Of a DNA stretch of 64,000 nt, positions 33,140 to 43,175 are shown piece after piece. Both the position numbers and the translations under genes were made by a program. The DNA is from Bacillus sp. USDA818B3_A (GTDB lineage: Bacteria > Bacillota > Bacilli > Bacillales > Cytobacillaceae): positions 62,001-126,000 of the forward strand of contig NZ_JAABNN010000012.1 of the NCBI RefSeq assembly GCF_009928415.1, read 5' to 3'. The first letter of the stretch is position 1. Each line of letters starts with the position of its first letter. The notes under the pieces are model-generated. The model was not told the DNA's origin and did no database searches. It was given only the letters and a program-made list of their open reading frames with translations.

Positions 33140-34402
33140 TTAGATTACCTTCTCCGTCAAATCAGCGTTATATTTCTTAGTAATAGGCTTAACAAACTTA
33201 ATGACTGACAATGAAGCAAAGACGGCTAATCCGCCTGCCAATAAAAATGCTGCTGTGTAGGTACCAGATACTTGGACAAGGTAACCTGTTAATGTTGGCC
33301 CAATGATTCCTGCAGTATTAGCTAAAAAGTGCATAAACCCTCCGACAGAACCTACATTCTTCTGGTCAACAACATCATTAACGATAGCCCAGTAAATTGC
33401 TCCTGTTAAATATAGGAAGAATACAGATAGCGCTACCAAAGTTACAGCAGCTACCGTGGTCGTAACAAGTCCGGCAACCCCAATGCAAATGGCGGATGTA
33501 AACAGACAAGACACAAGCACCACTTTTCGTGCAAACAAGGCTTTTCCTACTTTTCTATATACAAAATCAGAGACAAGTCCGCCTGAAGCAAGACCGATAA
33601 AGCCCAACACCCATGGAATGACAGTAACAACGCTCATTTCTTTAATACTTAAGCCGCGGGCATTGGTTAAGTAACTTGGAAACCATGTTAAGAAGAAAAA
33701 CAAAATATAATTATAGGCAAAGAATGCAAAAGCGGTAAATAATACAGTTCTTTGTTTTAAATAATATGACAACGGTATTTTTTCACCTGATTGGTTTTGA
33801 TTTGACTTGGCCGAACCATTATTTTGCTTGCGCTCACCAGCGGGTTTATCTTTAACAAACATCCACCAGCCTGCTGCCCAAAGAATTCCAATTACCATAA
33901 TAATAATGAAAGAGATTTTCCAGCCATAATTCAAGGCGATAATTCCAACGATAGGGCCGGCAATTGCTCCACCTAGTGGTGTACCGCTATTAGCAAGTCC
34001 AATTGCAGTTGCGCGTTTATCAGATGGGAACCAGTTATTAATCATTTTATTGATTGTAGCCGATAACGGTCCTTCACCCATTCCAAAAAGAACCCTAATA
34101 ACAATCAAGCTGACAAGGCTGAATGCTAATGCAACAGCACCGCTGAATAAAGACCATACAACCATGGCCACAAAAAGAGTCAACTTTGCACCATAGCGGT
34201 CAGAAGCCATGCCGCCTATGAAATTAAAAACCGCATATCCTACAGAAAAGCTACTAAATACGATTCCTAGTTGAGTAGGAGACAAATGTAAATCTTCAGT
34301 AATAAATGGTGCCGCAATCGAAAGTGCCGATCGGTCCAGATAGTTCACAACACCTGCTAAGAAAAGAAAAATTAAAACAGTAGTTCTACCTTTAGAAAAC
34401 AT
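33140..34402 (-). CDS. MFS transporter, ACS family, hexuronate/aldonate type (second copy)
   Basis: The 420-residue, 12-helix carrier is very similar along its length to the one at 25116-26393 (same NYLDRSALSI start, same FFLTWFPSYL helix), indicating a duplication. It lies upstream of the uxuAB operon as a separate unit with its own GntR operator (34582-34595) and a cre-like site (34435-34449), so it is tied to the mannonate/gulonate branch. The two carriers probably have diverged in substrate preference. Confidence 0.88.
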   Translation of the reverse strand: MFSKGRTTVLIFLFLAGVVNYLDRSALSIAAPFITEDLHLSPTQLGIVFSSFSVGYAVFNFIGGMASDRYGAKLTLFVAMVVWSLFSGAVALAFSLVSLIVIRVLFGMGEGPLSATINKMINNWFPSDKRATAIGLANSGTPLGGAIAGPIVGIIALNYGWKISFIIIMVIGILWAAGWWMFVKDKPAGERKQNNGSAKSNQNQSGEKIPLSYYLKQRTVLFTAFAFFAYNYILFFFLTWFPSYLTNARGLSIKEMSVVTVIPWVLGFIGLASGGLVSDFVYRKVGKALFARKVVLVSCLFTSAICIGVAGLVTTTVAAVTLVALSVFFLYLTGAIYWAIVNDVVDQKNVGSVGGFMHFLANTAGIIGPTLTGYLVQVSGTYTAAFLLAGGLAVFASLSVIKFVKPITKKYNADLTEKVI

Positions 34403-34434
34403 AATTTTCCTCCTAAGTATATTTTGGTTTGGTT

Positions 34435-34449
34435 TTGAAACCGTTTACC
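34435..34449. promoter_or_regulatory. cre-like site (TTGAAACCGTTTACC) before the second transporter
   Basis: Fits WTGNAANCGNWNNCW except for the last base. Located 33 nt upstream of the start codon. Confidence 0.7.
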
Positions 34450-34581
34450 TAAAGTTATAAAAAAATATTACTATAGTAAAAACCCTTAATTACTTGTCTA
34501 TCACTCCTTTAGTTTATATCCTGTAAGCCGTTTCATTAAATAATATTAGACGTCTACACAGAGATAGTAACATATTTACAT

Positions 34582-34595
34582 ACTAGTATACTAGT
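34582..34595. promoter_or_regulatory. Perfect GntR operator (ACTAGTATACTAGT)
   Basis: A 14-bp perfect palindrome and the best copy of the motif shared by the ketodeoxygluconate regulon in this window. Confidence 0.75.
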
Positions 34596-34776
34596 GTTTT
34601 TTTAAAATTTTATGTTTTCTTTTTTAATTAAGAATCTATCCAAACAGATAGACGTGGGCTTACGACTGTTGATACTTAATGGAAATTACATTATTTTTTT
34701 ACGATTCGATTTTATTAATAGAGGCATTTTGATAAAATTAATAAAAGTACGATTTTGAAATTTCTTGGGTGATGGT

Positions 34777-35214
34777 ATGAAAATTTCAGTAGAAGAAATT
34801 AACAAAGAATTAGAAGAGGAAATCCTCATTAGATGTCATGAAGTTGATGACGAAATTTACGAAATCGTCAACAAGCTGAAAACTGAAGATCAATTTGTAC
34901 TGGGATATCAACATGATAAAGTTCATCGTATTAAGCTTAGCGATATCTATTATTTCGAGGCGGTGGATGGCAAGGTATTTAGTTACTGCAAGGATCACGT
35001 TTTTGAGGTCAAACAAAAGCTTTATGAATTAGAGGAATTAAGCAAAAATAACAACTGCTTTCGTGCATCCAAATCTACCATTTTGAACATCAAAAAGATT
35101 TCATCTATTTATCCGTCCATCAGCGGCCGATTTGAGGCGGTGCTTGACAACGGTGAACGTGCTGTTGTCTCAAGACAGTATGTGCCAGTCCTAAAGAAAA
35201 TGCTGGGATTGTAA
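34777..35214 (+). CDS. LytTR DNA-binding regulator
   Basis: The 145-residue protein has a short N-terminal helix region and a LytTR domain (LSDIYYFEAVDGKVFSY, FRASKSTILNIKKI, GRFEAVLDNGERAVVSRQYVPVLKKML). It lacks a receiver domain. The ATG at 34777 is preferred to a TTG 12 nt earlier. It is followed 14 nt later by a DUF3021 membrane protein, and such pairs act as small membrane-protein-controlled regulatory modules. A broken copy of this gene lies at 48090-48187. Confidence 0.88.
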   Translation: MKISVEEINKELEEEILIRCHEVDDEIYEIVNKLKTEDQFVLGYQHDKVHRIKLSDIYYFEAVDGKVFSYCKDHVFEVKQKLYELEELSKNNNCFRASKSTILNIKKISSIYPSISGRFEAVLDNGERAVVSRQYVPVLKKMLGL

Positions 35215-35228
35215 AAGGAGGGATAAAT

Positions 35229-35678
35229 ATGAAGATGTCCAAATTTCTACAAAAGATTTTGAAGGATTTCTTGATGATCTTCGCATCCATCGTCATAATC
35301 ATGACTATATTGCGGCAGCTATATGATCCTTCTCTGGCCTTTGATTTGAATGATATGTATATCATTATGGCTTTTTCACTTTTAAGTGCATTCATTGGAT
35401 TTATATTGTATTCCCCTATTGAGCTGGATGAAAAGAAAATACGAATAAGAATGGCGATTCACTTTTTCACTTTGGAGATTGTATTGATTGCACTTGCCAG
35501 TGTCTTTGGTATTGTGAATAGTGCATCAGACGGAATCATTCTTGCACTGCAAATTGCTTTCATCTATATCCTGGTTCGTCTGCTTTCATGGCGAAATGAT
35601 AAAAAAGAAGCTCAAAAAATCAACGAAAAACTCAAGGCATTAAAAAAAGACACTAATGAATCATCAATAAAATTATAA
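35229..35678 (+). CDS. DUF3021 family membrane protein
   Basis: The 149-residue protein has four predicted transmembrane helices and a charged C-terminal tail (KKEAQKINEKLKALKK), the usual form of DUF3021. It is cotranscribed with the LytTR gene, with AAAGGAGGG overlapping that gene's stop. DUF3021 proteins are thought to restrain their partner LytTR activator. This is family knowledge and has not been tested for this protein. Confidence 0.85.
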   Translation: MKMSKFLQKILKDFLMIFASIVIIMTILRQLYDPSLAFDLNDMYIIMAFSLLSAFIGFILYSPIELDEKKIRIRMAIHFFTLEIVLIALASVFGIVNSASDGIILALQIAFIYILVRLLSWRNDKKEAQKINEKLKALKKDTNESSIKL

Positions 35679-35704
35679 GGTATCAGTTGTCATTAACTGA
35701 TTAT

Positions 35705-35738
35705 TAGGCGGTACGCTTCATTGCTTACTGCCTTTTTT
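35705..35738 (+). terminator. Terminator after DUF3021
   Basis: AGGCGGTA pairs with TACTGCCT, followed by TTTTT. Confidence 0.75.
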
Positions 35739-35846
35739 GCAACTTATTTGCCCGTGGATACAACTTACTGTTTTTCTATATACTTCCTTTTCGTAATTTT
35801 TTATGATGAGTCCATAATAAACTTTTCAAAAAAAGGGGTAATTACA

Positions 35847-37151
35847 ATGGGAATTTTACTATTACTGATTGCTTTAACCTTCGAGATTTCTTTTGCCATC
35901 TACTGTATGGCAACGAAGCATAATCATAAAAAGATAAAGAATTGGATCAGGCTTTCAATATTTATTGCTTTTGTCATCCTCTCACTTTCATCGGTGATTG
36001 TCTGGAGTTTCCGCTGGGCACTGCTTGCAGCGCTGCTTTTTCTATTAGCGGTTAAGGGGACAGTCTCCCTTATCCGTAATAAAGAAAATAGTAAAAAATA
36101 CAAAACTTCAACCAGTGTATGGAAATTATTCGTTATGATAGTTGCAATAGTCTTTGCTCTTGCACCTGCAATTGTATTCCCACAGCATAAATCACCAAAA
36201 GTGACAGGGGAATATACAGTCGCGACTGCTGCTTACACATATGTTGACAAAAACCGTATAGAGGAATTCACCCACAAGGGAGACAACAGATTGGTGAATG
36301 TAGAATTTTGGTATCCCAAAAATGCAAAAGGAACATTCCCATTATTGGTGTTTTCACATGGGGCATACGGTATTAAAGCAAGCAATACTTCAACCTATAA
36401 TGAACTTGCAAGCCACGGTTATATCGTCGTTTCAATCGATCATCCCTATCACTCCTTTTATACTCGCTCTGAGGATGGAACAGTAGCTACAATTAATACT
36501 GATTATAATCGTGAAGTCAGCAATCTCAATAAGGATGGGATCTACACGAACGAACAACTCTATGGACTCATCCAAAATTGGATGAAACTGCGGACGGACG
36601 ATATGAACTTTGTCATTGATACGATTCTTAAAAAAGCTAAAAATGACGATAATCCCATTTATCAACATATTAATACAGAGAAAATTGGCGTATTCGGGCA
36701 TTCAATGGGCGGCGCAGCAAGTGTTTGGTTGGGAAGAGAGCGCAGTGATATAAGTGCGGTTGTAAATATTGATGCCCCGTTCTTCAGTGAGCTTGTTTAT
36801 AAGAAAGATATTGAAGATTTTACGGCAAGCAGCAAATCCTACACGACGCCGCTTCTTAATATTTATTCCGATGATGTTTGGGGACAGCTCGAAAACAACT
36901 CCCTTTATGTGGCGAATAAACCTAATAATGAGCACTTTAAAGGCGCATACACAACTCACTTTAAAGGGGCCAAACATTTAAGCTTGACCGATTTGCCGCT
37001 ATTCTCTCCAATACTTGCAAATATTCTTCAAGGAGGAAAAGCAGACATTGATAAATATTACTCTATTGAAAAGGAAAATGAGCTCATTCTTAAATTTTTC
37101 GATTATAAATTAAAGGATATAGGCACTTTCACTTTAGAAGAAACCTATTGA
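35847..37151 (+). CDS. Membrane-anchored alpha/beta hydrolase (PAF-acetylhydrolase/dienelactone hydrolase-like)
   Basis: The 434-residue protein has about three or four N-terminal transmembrane segments (residues 1-120), then an alpha/beta hydrolase domain. It has the oxyanion segment LLVFSHGAYG, the nucleophile elbow GVFGHSMGGAAS, an acidic VVNIDAPF segment and a candidate catalytic His in GAKHLSLTD. The ATG at 35847 with AAAGGGG upstream gives a natural start, and the 42 preceding in-frame codons overlap a terminator. The catalytic domain is predicted to face outward. The substrate is unknown, with lipid or ester hydrolysis inferred from the fold. Confidence 0.8.
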   Translation: MGILLLLIALTFEISFAIYCMATKHNHKKIKNWIRLSIFIAFVILSLSSVIVWSFRWALLAALLFLLAVKGTVSLIRNKENSKKYKTSTSVWKLFVMIVAIVFALAPAIVFPQHKSPKVTGEYTVATAAYTYVDKNRIEEFTHKGDNRLVNVEFWYPKNAKGTFPLLVFSHGAYGIKASNTSTYNELASHGYIVVSIDHPYHSFYTRSEDGTVATINTDYNREVSNLNKDGIYTNEQLYGLIQNWMKLRTDDMNFVIDTILKKAKNDDNPIYQHINTEKIGVFGHSMGGAASVWLGRERSDISAVVNIDAPFFSELVYKKDIEDFTASSKSYTTPLLNIYSDDVWGQLENNSLYVANKPNNEHFKGAYTTHFKGAKHLSLTDLPLFSPILANILQGGKADIDKYYSIEKENELILKFFDYKLKDIGTFTLEETY

Positions 37152-37269
37152 TATAATTATGAAGGTTACACAAATAAATGGCTAGGAGTACCCCCCTGGC
37201 CATTTAACCTACACAGAATATCATGCATTTTTTAATCTAATTCCCGGAATATTGCTCCAGGTACTTTTT

Positions 37270-37551
37270 CTAACCATTGTTCCATAACATGAAACTTAAA
37301 AAAACAATAATCCATAACATCGGAAGTAAGTTTATTAAAACTGCAAATCGTTTCCTTTTCACTCGAAACACCCAAGATAAAATGGAAGCAACGATTACTG
37401 CAATTGGATATAAAGAAATAACTAAGACAAATGAAACATTAGCTGCATTCATGCCATTGTCGAAGCTCATAAACGACAATCCCCAAATAACAAACCACGG
37501 AATAAAGGATAGCACATATAAGATTTGGCTAATAAGTAGATACGATTTCAT
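37270..37551 (-). CDS. Small membrane protein of unknown function
   Basis: The 93-residue protein has three hydrophobic helices separated by short loops (FRVKRKRF between the second and third). AAAGGAGT lies 7 nt before the ATG. It is a single gene without cotranscribed neighbours. I do not recognise the family. Composition resembles small integral membrane proteins of Bacillus annotated as hypothetical. Confidence 0.7.
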   Translation of the reverse strand: MKSYLLISQILYVLSFIPWFVIWGLSFMSFDNGMNAANVSFVLVISLYPIAVIVASILSWVFRVKRKRFAVLINLLPMLWIIVFLSFMLWNNG

Positions 37552-37717
37552 AAGTAACTCCTTTCTAAAAGTCTAAACCATTCCCATACTATCTATATAA
37601 CTAAATAATGAGGACAGTACAATAATTTAAATTTGGGTTGAGAAAATAAAAACTTTATTAGTTCCACGTGAAACATATTTTTATGATATCTAATTTAGAG
37701 AACATACATAAAAAATA

Positions 37718-37758
37718 AGCCAGATAAGGATTCAATTACTGAATTGTCTTGTCTGGCT
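37718..37758 (-). terminator. Terminator after the GH1 gene
   Basis: AGCCAGA...TCTGGCT with an inner TTCAAT/ATTGAA-like stem. An A tract on the plus side gives T residues on the minus strand. Confidence 0.8.
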
Positions 37759-37811
37759 CACTACTTCCTATTTTATATTCCGATATTAATTCACATTTAT
37801 CTCATTGAAAT

Positions 37812-39287
<1,476 letters not shown>

Positions 39288-39306
39288 CTATATGGATACA
39301 TTATAA

Positions 39307-39339
39307 TTGTACCGGTATAATTTTTCAATAACGGTACAA
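39307..39339. promoter_or_regulatory. Inverted repeat TTGTACCG...CGGTACAA between GH1 and its regulator
   Basis: Arms at 39307-39314 and 39332-39339 in the divergent promoter region. Candidate operator of the UTRA-domain GntR protein. Confidence 0.55.
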
Positions 39340-39425
39340 AATATTTAATAACAAATAATATTATTTGAAGGTTTATGTTATACTGCAAATATAAAACAAA
39401 GTAAATAAATTAGTGGGGAAATGAT

Positions 39426-40136
39426 ATGTTAAAGTATCAGCAAATCGCAGCAGAAATTGAAAAATATGTTGAAGAAAACGCTCTTCAACAAGGAGATAAG
39501 CTGCCAGTATTAGAGGCATTAATGGCTCAATTCGAAGTGAGCAAGAGTACGATTACTAAAGCTTTAGATCTGTTGGAGAAAAAAGGGGTAGTCTTTCAAG
39601 TAAGAGGCAGTGGAATTTTTGTTAGAAGGCATAAGAGGACAGGTTATATTAGTCTGCTTTCAAATCAAGGGTTTAAAAAGGATCTTGAAGAATTTAATTT
39701 AACCTCTAAAGTCATTGAATTAGATGTGAGAAAACCAACACAAGAAGTCGCTGATAATTTAAACATGGGACTCGATGAAGATGTCTATTATGTAAAAAGA
39801 GTAAGGTATATTAACGGCCAAACGTTGTGCTTTGAGGAGTCCTATTATAATAAATCGATTATTACGTATTTGAATAAAGAAATAGTTTCCGAATCGATAT
39901 TCCATTATATTAGAGAAGCTCTAGGATTACGGGTCGGCTTTTCCGATATGTTCCTTCATGTGGAAAAACTGAATGAAACTGAAGCGAATTATTTAGGTTT
40001 GAAGACTGGTGAGCCTAAACTCTACGTTGAGACTATTTTCCATTTAACGAATGGACAGCCATTTGACTTTTCAAAGCTAACCTATAACTACAAACAATCG
40101 CAGTTCTTTATTCAGGCGAATAATGAATTGTTATAG
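39426..40136 (+). CDS. GntR-family regulator, HutC (UTRA) subgroup
   Basis: The 236-residue protein has an N-terminal winged HTH (LPVLEALMAQFEVSKSTITKALDLLE) and a UTRA ligand domain (about 85-235; YYVKRVRYINGQTLCFEESYYN). It is transcribed away from the phospho-beta-glucosidase gene, so it is the likely repressor responding to the phosphorylated glucoside. AGTGGGGAA precedes the ATG. Confidence 0.88.
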   Translation: MLKYQQIAAEIEKYVEENALQQGDKLPVLEALMAQFEVSKSTITKALDLLEKKGVVFQVRGSGIFVRRHKRTGYISLLSNQGFKKDLEEFNLTSKVIELDVRKPTQEVADNLNMGLDEDVYYVKRVRYINGQTLCFEESYYNKSIITYLNKEIVSESIFHYIREALGLRVGFSDMFLHVEKLNETEANYLGLKTGEPKLYVETIFHLTNGQPFDFSKLTYNYKQSQFFIQANNELL

Positions 40137-40138
40137 CA

Positions 40139-40160
40139 GGGCGGGAGCTATTTCCCGCCC
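40139..40160. terminator. Hairpin between converging regulator and GPH genes
   Basis: GGGCGGGA-GCTATT-TCCCGCCC, directly after the regulator gene. The T tract is weak (GCAATTTATTT). Confidence 0.65.
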
Positions 40161-40178
40161 GCAATTTATTTGCTCAAT

Positions 40179-41738
40179 TTATTTTTGTACTTCCTTCATC
40201 TCATAATTTACTTTTATTCGCGGGAAACTATCTGTGGAATTGCCTCCCCATAGTTTCTCATATTTATAACCGGTAAGGGATTCAACCACTTCTTTTGTTC
40301 TAGGATCTACATCTTCTTTGCGTCCGTTGTATTTCAGACGGCTAATTTCATTAACTAGAATAGCATGCGTTTCTTTATTTAGTTTAAAGGTGAATGCTGC
40401 TATCAATGCGACCAGAAGCAGTCCAGTCACCCCAAAAACCATAATCCCTACAATTGTATGAACGGCACTGACTGGCTGTGTGGCAGCCTTTTGAACAAAA
40501 CCACCCGCACTTAGGACCACACCAACAAGGAACGTTGCGAGAGCGACAGAGGATTTTCTAAAGAATGTCATGACTGATGCAAAAATACCTTCACGTCTTT
40601 GTTTCGTAATCATTTCATCTACATCCGGAATAAATGGAAATACATTCCACGGGATAAATTCCAGCATACTTCTGCCAATTTGATAGACGAACGAGATGAT
40701 TCCAATAGTAAGGATTAAATTGCTCGGTTGTATTAAATAAGCAGCTCCAAATGCTAATAAACAAACAATCATTGTAGAATAAGATATTTTAAATAGATTA
40801 ACCGGCCCAATCTTAATTAATAGGTACCCATAGACAATCGCGCCTGGTATTCCAATGATACTAAGAGAAAGTAAATTGGCTGCAACGGCAGATGTAGTAT
40901 TCAAAGCATAGACACAGAAGAAAACGAATACTGCGTTAAAGATATCTTTACCTGTCATCGAACAAATATAGATAAGTAAATGTTTGCGGAAACTTTTCAC
41001 TTTAAAAGTGGATGCAAGGTCATTTAATGTTTGACCAATTGCCTTTAGAGATTTACCAAAGCCTTCAGGATGTTTCTGTTTATTGATAATCTGTTCCATC
41101 TCTTCAGGTGTAACTTCTCTTTCCCATGTAGTACGGTAGGAAATAAATACACAAACCGCATAAACAACTGCGAAAAAAGCACCATTGATAAAGAACGCCA
41201 TTGAGTTGTCTTGACCTAATACACTAAATAATTGACCTGGAACAAAGGTTGCTAAGAAAGTACCAGTTGCTGAGATGAACATTCTTGCTGAGGATAATTT
41301 TGTTCTTTTATTAAAATCTGTTGTCATCTCTGATGGGAGCGTTTCCCAAGGAATCAATACCATTGCTGCAATTAATTCAAAAAGCAAGTAAGTGAGCAGA
41401 TAGTATAAATAACCCATGTCTGTCACCCATAGCAGAATGTAACAAAGCATTAAAGGTGAACCAGCCAGTAAGAAAAAACGGCGTCTGCCAAATTTTCGAC
41501 CTGCTCTAAATTTTAAGAGGTTATCAGATAAACTGCCCATAAATAAACTGAAGACAGCATCAACTATACGGGCAATTGCAATAATTGAACCAGCTTCCAC
41601 AGGCGATAAACCGGCATACTTAGTATAGAAAAAAATTAGCCATGCACCTATAATTGTAAAGGCACCTCCGCCCATCAGATCGGTTAATCCGAAGCCAATG
41701 CTTGTCCGAAGGGTGATTTCTTTATCTTTTCTAGACAT
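40179..41738 (-). CDS. GPH-family glycoside-pentoside-hexuronide:cation symporter
   Basis: The 519-residue, 12-helix carrier of the melibiose-permease type starts with RTSIGFGLTDLMGGGAF and has the RKFGRRR loop typical of GPH members. The substrate is unknown. It sits between the beta-glucoside unit and dlgD. A cre-like palindrome (41782-41796) precedes it and a hairpin separates it from dlgD, so it is likely transcribed alone under CcpA control. A beta-glucuronide or glucoside is possible. Confidence 0.87.
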   Translation of the reverse strand: MSRKDKEITLRTSIGFGLTDLMGGGAFTIIGAWLIFFYTKYAGLSPVEAGSIIAIARIVDAVFSLFMGSLSDNLLKFRAGRKFGRRRFFLLAGSPLMLCYILLWVTDMGYLYYLLTYLLFELIAAMVLIPWETLPSEMTTDFNKRTKLSSARMFISATGTFLATFVPGQLFSVLGQDNSMAFFINGAFFAVVYAVCVFISYRTTWEREVTPEEMEQIINKQKHPEGFGKSLKAIGQTLNDLASTFKVKSFRKHLLIYICSMTGKDIFNAVFVFFCVYALNTTSAVAANLLSLSIIGIPGAIVYGYLLIKIGPVNLFKISYSTMIVCLLAFGAAYLIQPSNLILTIGIISFVYQIGRSMLEFIPWNVFPFIPDVDEMITKQRREGIFASVMTFFRKSSVALATFLVGVVLSAGGFVQKAATQPVSAVHTIVGIMVFGVTGLLLVALIAAFTFKLNKETHAILVNEISRLKYNGRKEDVDPRTKEVVESLTGYKYEKLWGGNSTDSFPRIKVNYEMKEVQK

Positions 41739-41781
41739 ATGTAACTCCTCCTATATGAATTAATTAAACACGCATTAATAT

Positions 41782-41796
41782 TCTAAGCGCTTTCAA
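41782..41796. promoter_or_regulatory. cre-like site upstream of the GPH transporter
   Basis: On the minus strand TTGAAAGCGCTTAGA, one mismatch to WTGNAANCGNWNNCW, 44 nt before the start codon. Confidence 0.65.
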
Positions 41797-41810
41797 TTTT
41801 AACCTAAAAG

Positions 41811-41840
41811 AAAAGGAGCAAGAACGATTTAATCCTTTTC
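41811..41840 (-). terminator. Terminator after dlgD
   Basis: AAAAGGA...TCCTTTT with CTTTT following on the minus strand. Short AT-rich stem. Confidence 0.5.
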
Positions 41841-41920
41841 TTGTTTGCTTTAGATTACTAAACTAACAAATTTTGCTGAGATTCATATAGGGAATAAAAA
41901 GTTAAACCCCTTCATTGATA

Positions 41921-42937
41921 TTACATGTCTAATATTTTTTGCCAGATGGCTTCATTAACAGGAATTCCTTTTTCTAAATTCTCTTTTCTCGTTTTTACTG
42001 TCCTTTCCCCAGGATAGGAAACCCTTTCATTTTCTTCTGCAGGCTCAGTTAGATGTAAATAGTCAATTGCATCATTTACTGCATTTTCAATAAAGGCCTG
42101 CCCTGAGATTTTAATCGGATCAAAGGCAATAAACACTTGTGAGGCCTTATAACATGATATCCCGGGTGCTGGTTTTTCCCCATCAATTTTATTAGTAGAT
42201 AGCCCGCCCGATAGAAGGGTTACAATCATATCTAAAAGGATAGATAGACCCGAACCTTTCCAATAACCTGTGGGCAATATGCGCATGGATTTTTCAATTT
42301 CCGCCGGGTCTCTTGTCAAATTCCCCTCGCTATCGAATCCTCCATCAATAGGAAGCAGTTCATTTTTCAATCTAGTTACTTCCAATTTTCCATAAGAGAA
42401 CTGGGACATGGCCATGTCCAATACAATATTTCCTGCTTTTCTTGGAACTGCCATAACCAATGGGTTATTCCCGATTCTCATGTCCTTCGAACCCCATGGC
42501 GGCATACATGATTCTGTATTTGTCCAACAGATTCCAATAAATCCGGCATTCGCTGCCTGCCAGCCATAATTTCCTCCACGCATCCAATGGTGGGTATTTT
42601 TAATTGTAACCAGTCCCATACCATTTTCACGTGCAATCTCCATCGCCCGATTCATACAAAACTTTGCATTTAAATCTCCAGGTCCGAGGTTACCATCATA
42701 TCTTTCAATTAACCCGATATTATCCAATTTCGTTGGCTCAGCGTGAATATCCACTAATCCTCTTTCAATATAATCAACAAAACGCGGAACTCGATTCAGA
42801 CCATGTGAATATACGCCATCCAAGCTTGCCTCCGTAAATAATAACGCACTTTCTTGTGCACGGTGGAGTGAAAAGCCCTTTTTTACTAATACACGTGTAA
42901 TCTCTTCCTTCATTTTTTCAAATGATACCCTTTTCAT
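41921..42937 (-). CDS. dlgD: 2,3-diketo-L-gulonate reductase
   Basis: The 338-residue member of the malate/L-lactate/ureidoglycolate dehydrogenase (Ldh) family resembles E. coli YiaK/DlgD closely: GVYSHGLNRVPRF with the catalytic His, NTHHWMRGG.YGWQAA, GICWTN, MPPWG, RIGNNPL and GYWKGSG. The enzyme reduces 2,3-diketo-L-gulonate to 3-keto-L-gulonate with NAD(P)H in the ascorbate degradation route. AAAGGAGG precedes the ATG. A divergent AraC regulator lies next to it. Later steps of the route (ula-type genes) are not seen nearby. Confidence 0.9.
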   Translation of the reverse strand: MKRVSFEKMKEEITRVLVKKGFSLHRAQESALLFTEASLDGVYSHGLNRVPRFVDYIERGLVDIHAEPTKLDNIGLIERYDGNLGPGDLNAKFCMNRAMEIARENGMGLVTIKNTHHWMRGGNYGWQAANAGFIGICWTNTESCMPPWGSKDMRIGNNPLVMAVPRKAGNIVLDMAMSQFSYGKLEVTRLKNELLPIDGGFDSEGNLTRDPAEIEKSMRILPTGYWKGSGLSILLDMIVTLLSGGLSTNKIDGEKPAPGISCYKASQVFIAFDPIKISGQAFIENAVNDAIDYLHLTEPAEENERVSYPGERTVKTRKENLEKGIPVNEAIWQKILDM

Positions 42938-43175
42938 TTTGTTGTCCTCCTTTTATTGATATCATCTTTATTTATTTATCTATCTTTCTGGATTCTCATT
43001 TGTCTTTTTCAATTATTTATTTCTACTTAAATACAGACAAATGGTGGAAAATTCCCTTGCAAATAAATTTATATAAGGTTTTACTTGAAATAAATGTATT
43101 ACATTTTGATAAGAAATCAAATATACAATTTAATTATATTTGTACTATTTCACTATGAAAAAGAGAGTGATACAA

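Larger units (their letters stand above)
34403..34776. other. Intergenic regulatory region between the second transporter and the LytTR gene
   Basis: It holds the cre-like and GntR sites listed separately. Closer to the LytTR gene an inverted repeat TTTTATTAAT (34710-34719)/ATTAATAAAA (34737-34746) and two ACGATT elements (34701, 34749) lie before the start codon, and these may be autoregulatory. No gene is seen. Confidence 0.45.

Noticed and set aside
35721..35846. Longer start of the alpha/beta hydrolase
   Set aside because: It begins inside the DUF3021 terminator and has no RBS. The ATG at 35847 is preceded by AAAGGGG.
37175..37206. Terminator AAATGGCTAGG/CCTGGCCATTT after the hydrolase
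   Set aside because: The stem is plausible but no T tract follows on either strand, so not listed as a feature.
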